A stretch of 64,000 nt of DNA from Crocosphaera sp. (lineage in GTDB: Bacteria; Cyanobacteriota; Cyanobacteriia; Cyanobacteriales; Microcystaceae). Positions 8,674 through 16,853 of the stretch are shown piece after piece. How positions within the stretch are numbered: the first letter of the stretch is position 1; each line of letters opens with the position of its first letter. Location of the stretch: contig JASJDN010000003.1 in the NCBI GenBank assembly GCA_030065205.1, positions 39,969 through 103,968 of the forward strand, read 5' to 3'. The translations under genes and the position numbers were made by a program. A model generated the notes under the pieces. It was not told the origin of the DNA. It was given only the letters and a program-made list of their open reading frames with translations, and searched no databases.

Positions 8674-9312
8674 ATGACATCTTCTTCCCTTGCAGTTCGA
8701 GAACTTCCTATCTTTCCCCTTCCTGAAGTTGTTTTATTTCCTGGTCGTCCTCTTCCTCTGCATATCTTTGAGTTTCGTTATCGTATGATGATGAATACTA
8801 TCTTAGAAGAGGATCGGCGTTTTGGTGTCGTCATGGTTAACCCCGTCGACGGAGAAATTTCTACAGTAGGTTCCTGTGCTGAGTTAATTCGTTTTCAACG
8901 GCTTCCCGACGATCGCATGAAGATTTTAACCTTGGGACAACAACGGTTCCGTATCCTCGAATATGTACGAGAAAAGCCCTATCGGGTGGGTTTAGTCGAA
9001 TGGATAGAGGATAAGCCAAGTACCGAAAATCTTCATCCTTTGTCCACTGAAGTCGGACAGTTATTACGGGATGTGGTGCGTCTTTCGGCTAAGTTGACTG
9101 ACCAAAAAATTGAATTACCCGATGATTTGCCCGAACTTCCTGTAGAATTATCTTATTGGGTCGCAGGTAACTTGTACGGTGTCGCAGCAGAACAACAAGC
9201 ACTGTTAGAGATGCAAGAAACCAAGGGCCGTCTAGAACGAGAAATCGAAATTTTAACTTCCACCCGTAACCATTTAGCCGCCCGCACCGCCCTTAAAGAT
9301 GTGCTGAAATAG
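8674..9312 (+). CDS. Lon substrate-binding (LON_substr_bdg) domain protein
   Basis: 212 residues, matching the stand-alone LON N-terminal domain proteins common in cyanobacteria. Seen: ELPIFPLPEVVLFPGRPLPLHIFEFRYRMM at the N-terminus, FGVVMVNP, VGSCAELIRFQRLPDDRMKILTLGQQRF, then a helical C-terminal half ending in a coiled coil (LEMQETKGRLEREIEIL). No ATPase or protease domain is present, so it is probably an adaptor or chaperone rather than Lon itself. Confidence 0.9.
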   Translation: MTSSSLAVRELPIFPLPEVVLFPGRPLPLHIFEFRYRMMMNTILEEDRRFGVVMVNPVDGEISTVGSCAELIRFQRLPDDRMKILTLGQQRFRILEYVREKPYRVGLVEWIEDKPSTENLHPLSTEVGQLLRDVVRLSAKLTDQKIELPDDLPELPVELSYWVAGNLYGVAAEQQALLEMQETKGRLEREIEILTSTRNHLAARTALKDVLK

Positions 9313-9315
9313 ACT

Positions 9316-10182
9316 CTAAAGTTGCTCAATATCTTTTTCTTTGAGCAATAAGACGGGATAACTACCGTATATTTTAATGACTTCCGTATGATGGGTTAAA
9401 GCATTAAGGGCGTCAATAATCTTGGGATCGTCATGATTTCCCTCAATATCAAGATAAAACACATATTCCCCTAGCGATCGCTTGGTGGGACGAGATTCAA
9501 TGCGACTAAGATTAATGTTTCGTTGAGCGAACACTTGCAACGGTTTCATCAGGGAACCCGGAACATTCTCAGGGACACTAAAGGCCAACGAGATGCGACT
9601 CCCCAGGGTTGGAGTCGGGTTCAACGTCATCACCCAAAAGCGGGTACAGTTATCGGGATAATCATTAATATGGTTGACTAAAATGGGGACATGATACAGT
9701 TTAGCGGCGCGGGGGGCTGCGATCGCCCCGGCGGTGGGTTCGAGGCTGATTTTTTGTAGGGCTTCGGTGGTAGAATTGGTGGGAATTAAGGCCACATTGG
9801 GGAGGTTTTGCTGTAACCATCCTTGACATTGCGCCAACGCTTGAGGGTGGGAATAGACGGTTTTTATGCCACTTAGAGCAGTTCCCCGAGAGAATAAAGC
9901 ATGGATAATGGGCAGCACTAACTCCTGTTGAACTTTCAAGCGATCGAGTTGCCATATCGTATCTAAGGTACTGGCCACACTTCCTTCGGTTGAATTTTCC
10001 ACCGGTACCATTGCTTTTTGGGTGTCTCCTTTAGCGACAGAATGCAAGGTTTGAGCAATACTCGGATAAGGACACAATAGAGAGGATTTTTCTTGTGTCT
10101 TTTCTAACCAATGAGCATAAGCTAACGCTGCGGTTTCTGCATTGGTCCCCACAGGGCCGAGATGAGCAATAGAAATGACCAT
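9316..10182 (-). CDS. pheA: Prephenate dehydratase
   Basis: 288 residues from the ATG at 10182 (a TTG two codons earlier is less likely). IAHLGPVGTNAETAA opens the catalytic domain; NCTRFWV near residue 183 contains the TRF catalytic motif. A C-terminal ACT domain (about 200-280) has the ESRP motif, the Phe-binding regulatory site. It converts prephenate to phenylpyruvate in phenylalanine synthesis and is monofunctional (no chorismate mutase domain). It converges on the LON-domain gene with a 3-bp gap. Confidence 0.96.
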   Translation of the reverse strand: MVISIAHLGPVGTNAETAALAYAHWLEKTQEKSSLLCPYPSIAQTLHSVAKGDTQKAMVPVENSTEGSVASTLDTIWQLDRLKVQQELVLPIIHALFSRGTALSGIKTVYSHPQALAQCQGWLQQNLPNVALIPTNSTTEALQKISLEPTAGAIAAPRAAKLYHVPILVNHINDYPDNCTRFWVMTLNPTPTLGSRISLAFSVPENVPGSLMKPLQVFAQRNINLSRIESRPTKRSLGEYVFYLDIEGNHDDPKIIDALNALTHHTEVIKIYGSYPVLLLKEKDIEQL

Positions 10183-10398
10183 AAGCAAACTTTTCAGGGG
10201 TTGGGGGTTTGGGTATATAGCTTAGAAGCAAAATGAAATTATAGTAATGGAAAAAGATAATAAAGACAGGATAAAATCTTTAAGAATAACTAATATAAAC
10301 CCTTTTCTTCAATATTTTAGTCTAAAATAAGCGAGGTATACTAAATAAAGACATCGATGGTTAAAAAAATAGTCTTACGTTAATTCATCAATCTATTT

Positions 10399-10826
10399 GT
10401 GAGCAATTTTAACTATCAAGAGAAAAACCAGAAAAAGTGGCGAGAACAATTAGAATCTGAAATTGCCAAACCGATACAACCTCTCAAAGCTATCGAATAT
10501 ACAAAAAGCTGGCGTACCAAATCTGAACCCATTTTGCTCGAATGTGAAGATAATCAGGATTACGTTGTCAAAACCCAACGCTCAGATCGTCAAATCATCA
10601 ACGATCAACTGGTAGGTAGATTAGGAAAACTTTTAGATGCTCCCGTTGGAGAACCAAAGCTGATCGACATTCCAGAGGAACTAATTGATTATACGCCCAA
10701 TTTAAAAAATATTTCTCCTGGTATTGCTCATGGAACCCTATGGAGGAAAGACTCGCTATGATTGAGTATTTAGTTATAAGACAAAAACAACTGTTACAAT
10801 CCCTTGAACTTGCTTTAGGAGGCTAA
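10399..10826 (+). pseudogene. HipA-like kinase gene with internal deletion
   Basis: A GTG-started frame (10399-10761) gives 120 residues. ILLECEDNQDYVVKTQ, LVGRLGKLLDAPVGEPKLIDIPEELID and the PGIAHGTLW motif match the N-terminal half of the HipA-type kinase family (HipA_2) normally found beside DUF3037. The frame stops at 10761, where ATG overlaps TGA, and a 22-codon frame (10758-10826, MIEYLVIRQKQLL) looks like the normal C-terminal helix. About 120-130 catalytic residues are missing, so kinase activity is not expected. The N-terminal part may still be translated. Confidence 0.65.
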
Positions 10827-10830
10827 GATC

Positions 10831-11664
10831 ATGCCTAGTCAATACAGCATAATTCAATATGTTTCTAATCCTATCGCCGACGAACGGATTAATATTGGTG
10901 TGCTTGCTTTTGATGAGAACTTAGTCAAAGTTTCTTTTCTCAATAATTGGCAGCGTGTCAAAGATTTTGGTGGAGAAAGAATTGACTTTTTACAAGATTT
11001 TGCCGAAACAATGCAAGCTCAAGCCAATAATGGTTTATTATTTCCAGGAGATGAAAATAATAATATTCCTAAAGAAGACCGTCTTTTGAAACTTTCTAAT
11101 CATTGGATGAATAGTATTCAATTTAGTGAACCCCGTGGCTCTCTTAAAGATGTTGAACAAGTGTTAAATGATAGTGTTAATAAATTTTTAGTTGATATAA
11201 ACCCCCCCACGCCTAAACGCGATCGCCAAGCTGCTGCTAAGTTTGCTACTCGTCATGTGAGAACAGTTTTGACCAAGCGTTTAGGTAAAAAAGCCAAACA
11301 ATTAGTCAAACCTGATTACTCAATTTCAGGACATTATACACAACACAAATTCGATGTTGCAGTTGCCAATGGTAAACCATACTTTCTTGCTCAAGGCATT
11401 TCTTTTGAGGTCAAAGTTCACGAAACTCTAACAAATTCTATTTCTTTCATGATTACTGATGTTAAAAAAGACTTTGAAAATTTATCTTTAGCTATTGTTG
11501 CCTTACCTCCAAAACCGAATCAAAATAATTATAGAATTCAAAAAAAACTTTATGAAAGTACCATTTCTATGTATCAAGACCTGGGGGCTGATGTATTAGA
11601 AGAAAATAACTTCGATAGCTGGATATATACACAGATTTCCGATTTAGAAAAAGTTTTATCCTAA
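10831..11664 (+). CDS. DUF3037 domain-containing protein
   Basis: 277 residues. The opening YSIIQYVSNPIADERINIGVLAFDE is the DUF3037 hallmark. A perfect AGGAGG lies 8 bases before the ATG. DUF3037 genes habitually pair with HipA-like kinases, as here, and the pair is thought to be a toxin-antitoxin or regulatory module of unknown function. Since the kinase is deleted, this gene may be an orphan partner. Confidence 0.85.
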   Translation: MPSQYSIIQYVSNPIADERINIGVLAFDENLVKVSFLNNWQRVKDFGGERIDFLQDFAETMQAQANNGLLFPGDENNNIPKEDRLLKLSNHWMNSIQFSEPRGSLKDVEQVLNDSVNKFLVDINPPTPKRDRQAAAKFATRHVRTVLTKRLGKKAKQLVKPDYSISGHYTQHKFDVAVANGKPYFLAQGISFEVKVHETLTNSISFMITDVKKDFENLSLAIVALPPKPNQNNYRIQKKLYESTISMYQDLGADVLEENNFDSWIYTQISDLEKVLS

Positions 11665-11684
11665 TCTATTTTTTGTTGATTTTT

Positions 11685-11726
11685 GCAGGGAAAATAGGAT
11701 ACCTATTCTAGATTTTCCCTGCTTTT
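11685..11726. terminator. Bidirectional terminator
   Basis: Stem GCAGGGAAAAT with ATTTTCCCTGC around a 16-base loop, T-rich on both flanks, between two convergent genes. Confidence 0.8.
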
Positions 11727-11761
11727 CTAACTAAAATATTAGTTCTAAAATAGATGTCAAA

Positions 11762-13102
11762 TTATTCTCCTGTCACCGATAAATCACTCACCCAAACTCT
11801 CGGACACACCCCACCAGGTGTCACTTCTGCATCTGACTCTACGCAGACAATGGACTTCAATAAACTGAGATAATCTCCTGCAACCGTAGCAGCATCAATA
11901 CTGGTTAATTCTCCTTTATTAACTAACCAACCATCAAAAGGTAAAGAAAAAGACCCTTGTAACGCATTTACCCCTGCATGAAGGGCTTGTAATTTATCAA
12001 TTAAAATGACATTTTCTGCGTCATCCAAATTATATTGAGGGTTAGTTTCTGAGTTAGAAAAAACGTGGTAAAAATGGGAACCAACAGTGACTTTTGAGCC
12101 AATGTTAGCGTTTCCGGTGGGTTCGGCGTTCATGCGTTTTGCCGTTCCTGCACTGTGTAATAATCCTGTTAATACTCCATCTTTAATGATTTCCACACGA
12201 CGGGTGGGAGTTCCTTCTCCATCAAAGGTTTCTGCCCCAATATTATCAGGATGCAAAGCATCATCACACAGAGAAAGTAAAGGAGAAGCCACTTCTTTTC
12301 CTAGAGAATCTCGATCAGAAAGACTTTGTTTATCTAAAATATTTTGAGCGTTAAATAAATTAGAAAAGGCACTAATTAAACTTAAAAAGGCTTTAGGCGA
12401 AAACACAATGGTGTACTTTCCTGATGGAATGGTGCGATAATTAATGTGGCTAATGGTCTTTTCTGTCACCTCTTTTAAACAGCCATCTACGTCTAAAGTT
12501 TCTAACCCTCGACTAATTTTCATCGCACTGGCCCCTCTGGGTTTTTTTCCTTCTTCTTCTGTGCGACTATAAAGATAAATAACTGCATAGGAACGAGCTT
12601 CTTGACGGAGAGAACCTTCGCTGTTGAGATAGAATCTTTTTATATCTTCTTGGGATAACCCATTGTAGGGAACCCCCTTAATAGCTGGATGGGCTTCTAA
12701 GAGGTTTTTTTCTGCTTTAATTAAGGTATCAATTAAGGTCGGAACGGGAGCCGGTTCTACCACTTCATCTGCTGTATTTGCAAGGCTGTCTTGAGCTTTG
12801 GGACTGAAGTCTGCGGGATTTTCGGTATTACCAAATTTGCTGGCTTCTTTGGCCGTTTCTAGGGCTAATTTTATACCCAGTTCGTCTAAATCGGTGGTGG
12901 TTGTTACCCCCACTGTTCCCTTCTCATTCCATACCCGAACAATGACACTAGAACGGTTAGACGCTTGAACTTGTTTTGGTTCTCCGTTATCAACTTCTAC
13001 ACTGGTTTCATCAATGGAAGAACCATAAATATCATATTTATTAATGTCAAGGTTTTCTGCACTGGTTTGGGCATAATTCGCGATCGCTTCTGTGTTTAGC
13101 AT
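11762..13102 (-). CDS. tldE: TldD/PmbA family protein, TldE-like subunit
   Basis: 446 residues. EAIANYAQTSAENLDINKYDIYGSS at the N-terminus, GVGV-type strands, the ISHINYRTIPSGKYTIVFSPKA region and the C-terminal VGSHFYHVFSNSETNP and GVNALQGSFSLPFDGWLV segments match TldE/PmbA. It lacks the HExxxH metal motif of TldD, as expected for the non-catalytic subunit of the TldD/TldE metalloprotease that trims unfolded peptides. tldD is not in the window. Confidence 0.88.
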   Translation of the reverse strand: MLNTEAIANYAQTSAENLDINKYDIYGSSIDETSVEVDNGEPKQVQASNRSSVIVRVWNEKGTVGVTTTTDLDELGIKLALETAKEASKFGNTENPADFSPKAQDSLANTADEVVEPAPVPTLIDTLIKAEKNLLEAHPAIKGVPYNGLSQEDIKRFYLNSEGSLRQEARSYAVIYLYSRTEEEGKKPRGASAMKISRGLETLDVDGCLKEVTEKTISHINYRTIPSGKYTIVFSPKAFLSLISAFSNLFNAQNILDKQSLSDRDSLGKEVASPLLSLCDDALHPDNIGAETFDGEGTPTRRVEIIKDGVLTGLLHSAGTAKRMNAEPTGNANIGSKVTVGSHFYHVFSNSETNPQYNLDDAENVILIDKLQALHAGVNALQGSFSLPFDGWLVNKGELTSIDAATVAGDYLSLLKSIVCVESDAEVTPGGVCPRVWVSDLSVTGE

Positions 13103-13211
13103 TACTACCTATCAGGCTTTCAAATAATAGTTTAATCTAGGTTTCCATTTTATTGTACCTTATTTAGCAATATTTGGCTCAACCTCGATAAACTTTAACT
13201 AACTTATGGAC

Positions 13212-13304
13212 TTATTTCTTAAAACAAACAACCCAAATAATTAAGCTAGTAAATCCAATATAGATAAAAACTGTAATCCAATCGAGAAAGGTATGAGAAA
13301 TCAT
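13212..13304 (-). CDS. Possible 30-residue single-helix membrane peptide
   Basis: A minus frame from ATG 13304 encodes MISHTFLDWITVFIYIGFTS then LIIWVVCFKK: one membrane helix with a Lys-Lys end. The layout resembles small thylakoid peptides but I recognise no family, and there is no clear Shine-Dalgarno. Weak call. Confidence 0.35.
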   Translation of the reverse strand: MISHTFLDWITVFIYIGFTSLIIWVVCFKK

Positions 13305-13351
13305 TTTTTATCTTATTATCAATTTAGTCTATGATTATAACATATCATAAC

Positions 13352-13378
13352 AGTAGGGTGAGCCAAGCTCACCCTACT
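13352..13378. repeat. Perfect 12-bp-stem palindrome
   Basis: AGTAGGGTGAGC, 3-base loop, GCTCACCCTACT, 5 bp beyond the stop of the next minus-strand gene. Without a T-run it is a weak terminator; it is similar in style to the GTGGGCA palindromes at 40020 and 47320. Confidence 0.7.
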
Positions 13379-13382
13379 CATT

Positions 13383-13805
13383 TTAATCATCTTTACTTAA
13401 CTCTCTCCAAGCTGCTTTTAAAGCTAAAGGGAAACGTTTACCTATTTTTTTAATGCGAGTTATACTCTTTTGAATTGATGTTTTAATTTGAGATAATTTG
13501 GAATTTTGATGTTGCTGGTTTCTTTGAGGATAGGTTAAATCCTTAATAATAACCTCATGAGGATTAAGATAACGAATACCAGAAGATAATTCTTCAGTAT
13601 CAAACCAGTTATTATCGGGATCAAGCACCGATGAAATCAGAAAATCTGACTCATCCCCTCTAAACCTATTGGTTGGATTATTCCAGTAATAAATTTTACG
13701 CTTTCCATCACAAACTATTTCTTCAAAACCATCAATTTGAGGAGAAGATTGTTGATTATTATCAATGATTTTTACTTGGCGATAATGACGATAACTATGA
13801 CTCAT
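13383..13805 (-). CDS. Hypothetical protein
   Basis: 140 residues, not recognised. The first 95 residues are mixed with several aromatic residues (KRKIYYWNNPTNRFRGDESDFLISSVLDP), the last 40 are strongly basic helix (QIKTSIQKSITRIKKIGKRFPLALKAAW). No signal peptide or membrane helix. A GGAGAT stretch precedes the ATG by about 7 bases, supporting translation. Its neighbours on the same strand are the small membrane peptides at 13910 and 13212. Confidence 0.6.
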   Translation of the reverse strand: MSHSYRHYRQVKIIDNNQQSSPQIDGFEEIVCDGKRKIYYWNNPTNRFRGDESDFLISSVLDPDNNWFDTEELSSGIRYLNPHEVIIKDLTYPQRNQQHQNSKLSQIKTSIQKSITRIKKIGKRFPLALKAAWRELSKDD

Positions 13806-13909
13806 AATAATCTCCTTATATAATTCTTTCCTTTTACTATGAGAATAACATTGATGACTTATTATTGAGGTTCGGTTATGATCCCCTCATGGGTAGGGAT
13901 TTCTGCTCG

Positions 13910-14023
13910 TTACTTCTTTTTTTTCTTAAATAGTGTAGTTCCCATTTCTGTTTTCGCTGAAAAAATCAAATAAGCAATTAAGAGTGTCACCCCAAGAAAA
14001 AAAGAAAAAAGCTCATTATCCAT
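13910..14023 (-). CDS. 37-residue single-helix membrane peptide
   Basis: ATG at 14023 is preceded by AAAGGAGG at an ideal distance (9-10 bases), the best ribosome-binding site in this neighbourhood. The peptide begins MDNELFSFFLGVTLLIAYLI, one membrane helix, and ends with a Lys cluster (LFKKKKK). I do not recognise a family. Strong SD plus clean topology make it likely real. Confidence 0.6.
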   Translation of the reverse strand: MDNELFSFFLGVTLLIAYLIFSAKTEMGTTLFKKKKK

Positions 14024-14096
14024 CTTATTATCCTCCTTTTGTTATAATAATATTGTTCTTAATTTATCATGATTTCACCCTATTAATTCCTCACTA

Positions 14097-14678
14097 ATGA
14101 ATGAAACTTTAGCCCCTTGGCGAGCTATTTTATCCCGCGCTCTTCATCGCAACCGAAGTTTAGCGAATGCTCGTTATTTTCAATTAGCAACCATTAATCT
14201 TCAAGGAAAACCCACTAATCGTACGGTTGTTTTTAGAGGCTTTTTTAACGGAAGTAATCAACTGCAAATCATCACCGATAGTCGAAGTGAAAAAATCAAT
14301 CATATCAAGAATAATTCTGCTAGTGAAATTTGTTGGTATTTTCCGAAGACGAGGGAACAATTTCGTATTACTGGAAATTTGACCATCATTGATGAAACCC
14401 ATGATAATCAAACCCCAAGGTTAACCGTTTGGCAAAACCTTTCAGACTCAGCTAAACAACAGTTTACCTGGCCCCATCCTGGTCAACCTTTAACCAATAA
14501 CCAGCAAGATTTTTGTCAAGAAATTCCTTCAAATAATCAACCTCTCTCTAATTTTATTCTCCTTTTATTTAACCCTCAAAACGTCGAACATTTAGAATTA
14601 CGAGGAAATCCCCATCAAAGAACTCTTTATTACTTAGATGATGAGAAAAACTGGATTGTCGAAGCAGTTAATCCTTGA
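14097..14678 (+). CDS. Pyridoxamine 5'-phosphate oxidase-like FMN-binding protein
   Basis: 193 residues. PWRAILSRALHRNRSLANARYFQLATI, then GKPTNRTVVFRGF and ITDSRSEKINHI are the split-barrel FMN-binding motifs of the Alr4036/PNPOx-like group (PF12766), which lacks the C-terminal dimerisation part of true PdxH. Probably a flavoprotein oxidoreductase in cytosol; the substrate is unknown and it should not be called pdxH. Confidence 0.88.
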   Translation: MNETLAPWRAILSRALHRNRSLANARYFQLATINLQGKPTNRTVVFRGFFNGSNQLQIITDSRSEKINHIKNNSASEICWYFPKTREQFRITGNLTIIDETHDNQTPRLTVWQNLSDSAKQQFTWPHPGQPLTNNQQDFCQEIPSNNQPLSNFILLLFNPQNVEHLELRGNPHQRTLYYLDDEKNWIVEAVNP

Positions 14679-14833
14679 TTGATAATTGATAATTAAGTAA
14701 AAAAATGATAGAAATTTAAACGAATGAAACATATAGAAATCAGGTTTCAGTTATGAGAAAATTACTAGAAAAATAAAACACAGTGTTAATGATTTAACAG
14801 TGTTTATTCATGTCAATTAAGCCACAAGAAACT

Positions 14834-14992
14834 GTCATTGCGAGGAGGCAAAATCTTTACTGGAGATTAATTTGAGACTTATTTCTGCCTCCGAAGCAAT
14901 CTCTATTTTTCTGTTGGGTATTGTTAGAGATTGCTTCGGGGAATAAGGAGGACACATCACGCAATAGTAGTAGTTAACCCCTCCCAATGACA
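14834..14992. repeat. Dispersed GTCATTGCGAGG...CCGAAGCAATCT repeat, tail-to-tail pair
   Basis: A forward copy at 14834-14902 and a degenerate inverted copy at 14927-14992. Related 65-bp copies are at 35614 (forward) and 40174 (inverted). The rest of 14679-15134 holds no gene that I can support. Confidence 0.75.
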
Positions 14993-15134
14993 CTCAAGAA
15001 ATAACCATTCACCTGTAAGTTGACACGAATGAATACGCTTATCTCCTTCTCGCTTTATTGCTCACATATTATTAATGATGGCTATATATGCTAAAATTAG
15101 GATTATATTAACTGTTAAAATACTGTCTAAAATT

Positions 15135-15428
15135 ATGAATTTCGTCAATATAGCCAACTGGGGTTTAGGATTATTTTTAGGATTAATGACCTTTTTATTC
15201 ATCTTTCGTATTGTCTTAACCTGGTATCCCCAAGTTGAATTAAACCGCCTTCCGTGGAAATTAATTGCCTTACCCACTGAACCTCTATTAATTCCTGTCC
15301 GTCGCGTGATTCCTCCTTTGGGTGGGGTGGATATTAGTCCGATTATCTGGGTAGGTATTTGTAGTTTACTCAGAGAAATTTTAGTGGGTCAACAAGGTTT
15401 GATTACAATGGCGTTAAATAGTCATTAA
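15135..15428 (+). CDS. YggT family protein
   Basis: 97 residues from ATG 15135 (an earlier in-frame ATG at 15075 adds a poorly conserved extension). Two membrane helices flank the conserved FIFRIVLTWYPQVELNRLPWKLIALPTEPLLIPVRRVIPPLGGVDISPI core, typical of YggT/Ycf19. These proteins are linked to thylakoid or nucleoid/plastid membrane organisation and cell shape; the exact biochemical role is unknown. Confidence 0.92.
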   Translation: MNFVNIANWGLGLFLGLMTFLFIFRIVLTWYPQVELNRLPWKLIALPTEPLLIPVRRVIPPLGGVDISPIIWVGICSLLREILVGQQGLITMALNSH

Positions 15429-15432
15429 AAAG

Positions 15433-15458
15433 GAGAGATATCTTCAGAAATACCTCTC
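15433..15458 (+). terminator. Hairpin after YggT gene
   Basis: Imperfect stem GGAGAG.TA / TA.CTCTC four bases after the stop. A related hairpin (GAGAGGTATCC/GGACACCTCTC) is at 16694-16720, so the PEP-CTERM gene between is flanked by similar sequences. Confidence 0.5.
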
Positions 15459-15506
15459 ATCAATCAATAATATAGGCTCAAGGAATTTTTCAAATTATGA
15501 ATTAAC

Positions 15507-15615
15507 TAACGTGAATTCGGCATAAGCTTAAAGCCTAATAAAATCCTTAGCTGAAATCTTCACCATATTATAATCTAACGCCTATCTCCGAACCCTTAAC
15601 CCGGAACTCAGGTTA
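15507..15615. mobile_element. MITE-like element, copy 1
   Basis: 109 bp bounded by near-inverted termini: TAACGTGAATTCGG at the left, and CCGGAACTCAGGTTA at the right. Copy 2 at 51418 shares both termini plus CATAAGCTTAAAG inside. No coding capacity. Its right terminus supplies the stop codon of the PEP-CTERM gene at 15613. Confidence 0.65.
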
Positions 15616-16566
15616 CTTACCTTTGTGCTTTAGGCGACTACCTAAACCAAGTCCAGCTAAAGCGGTTAAACCGATGATCGTTCCGGGTTCAGGAACATTG
15701 GGTGGTCGTCCTTCGGTAGTAATAGCCCCATTAATTCCTGCTTGGAACACCGTTGGAGGGTCGTCGCTAGCAGGCAAATCTTCGGGATCAACACTTGTTA
15801 CCCCAGTAAACAGAGAAACGATAGATGGAGTGTCTTTGAAGTTGCCTTCCATGTCAACAAAGAAACCTTCAAAGTCTAGGGTAACTTCAAACGCACCAGG
15901 ATCGCGTTCCTCAACAATCCGTGTAAATGCGGTAGCAAAATACTTAAAGTCACCTAAAGGATTATCTCCAACCCCAGATGCTTCTCCGTACTGGCCATCT
16001 CCATCGGTATCAAATTCGAGGAAAGCAGGGAGAGTGGTAACATCAACTGCCCCACCAAAGGTAAGATCATAAGTAACATTGTTACAAATTCTGTTATCTC
16101 CTCGACAGGTGGTTGAACCTGGCTGACTAGCTTCCAAAGCACCGATAGCAGCAATAGTGAAGCCGAGATCGTTAGTTAATATATTGGAGGCTAAAACGGG
16201 ATCAAAGGGATCTCTGACTGTAAATTGACGGCCATCCAACTTCTGCAATACTTCATCGATAGAAGCTAGCCCCTCAATAGGGAAAATAGGAGGATAAGTA
16301 TTGGGATCACCAGGAACAATACCGAAGATACCGGCTACACCATCAATAGGATTTTCTGGAGTGGTTACTCGGCTATTTCCAGGACTCAAGGGGGCAGGAG
16401 GGTCATTAATGGTTATAATTGCGTTGTTATTGAAGAAGATACCCGCTTCAGATGTAAAACTAACACCGCCGGGTCCGAATGTTGACGCTTGAGCAGCAGT
16501 GGTAGCTGTCGTTATTCCTACGGTTACACCAAGCATCCCTAATAAGTTGAGGATTTTGTTATTCAT
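15613..16566 (-). CDS. PEP-CTERM sorting domain protein (paralogue 1)
   Basis: 317 residues. A signal peptide (about 1-27, ending AAQAS) precedes an Asp/Gly/Pro-rich exported domain with paired Cys (TTCRGDNRICNN). The C-terminus NVPEPGTIIGLTALAGLGLG plus a basic tail is a PEP-CTERM anchor, processed by a cyanobacterial exosortase (none in the window). It is about 80 per cent identical by eye to the next paralogue. The stop codon lies inside the right end of a MITE-like element. Function in the exopolysaccharide or cell surface is inferred only. Confidence 0.9.
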   Translation of the reverse strand: MNNKILNLLGMLGVTVGITTATTAAQASTFGPGGVSFTSEAGIFFNNNAIITINDPPAPLSPGNSRVTTPENPIDGVAGIFGIVPGDPNTYPPIFPIEGLASIDEVLQKLDGRQFTVRDPFDPVLASNILTNDLGFTIAAIGALEASQPGSTTCRGDNRICNNVTYDLTFGGAVDVTTLPAFLEFDTDGDGQYGEASGVGDNPLGDFKYFATAFTRIVEERDPGAFEVTLDFEGFFVDMEGNFKDTPSIVSLFTGVTSVDPEDLPASDDPPTVFQAGINGAITTEGRPPNVPEPGTIIGLTALAGLGLGSRLKHKGK

Positions 16567-16596
16567 TCGTTACTTTCTCTTCACTATGGGTGTTTT

Positions 16597-16626
16597 AATG
16601 ACCACTGAGAAAATGTGCGGTCTTTA
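16597..16626 (-). promoter_or_regulatory. Conserved 5' dyad, copy 1
   Basis: Minus-strand sequence about 30-60 bases before the ATG contains AAAGACC...GGTCATT, a diverged form of the AAAGAC/GTCTTT dyad found at the same place before paralogues 2 and 3. Confidence 0.4.
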
Positions 16627-16693
16627 ATTGACAATGTTAGAAGAAGATTTCTTAAAAATTCCATTATTCATGTTTTTTAACAAAATATAAAAA

Positions 16694-16720
16694 GGAGAGG
16701 TATCCGTTAGGACACCTCTC
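16694..16720. repeat. GAGAGGTATCC hairpin
   Basis: Stem GAGAGGTaTCC with GGAcACCTCTC and a GTTA loop; related to the hairpin at 15433-15458. Confidence 0.6.
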
Positions 16721-16782
16721 AATCATTCATATTGAATACGGCTAGGGACTTTACTTAATTTTTGATTAGCTATGTTTTTTTA

Positions 16783-16828
16783 GAAAAAAGGTATACAGTG
16801 GCACTCACTGGCACTCCTCAGCATACCT
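16783..16828 (-). terminator. Terminator of PEP-CTERM paralogue 2
   Basis: On the minus strand AGGTATGC pairs with GTATACCT, followed by TTTTTT; an inner AGTGCCAGTGAGTGCCACT repeat extends the stem. Confidence 0.75.
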
Positions 16829-16853
16829 AAATGATCATGCTAGACCCAAAAAA

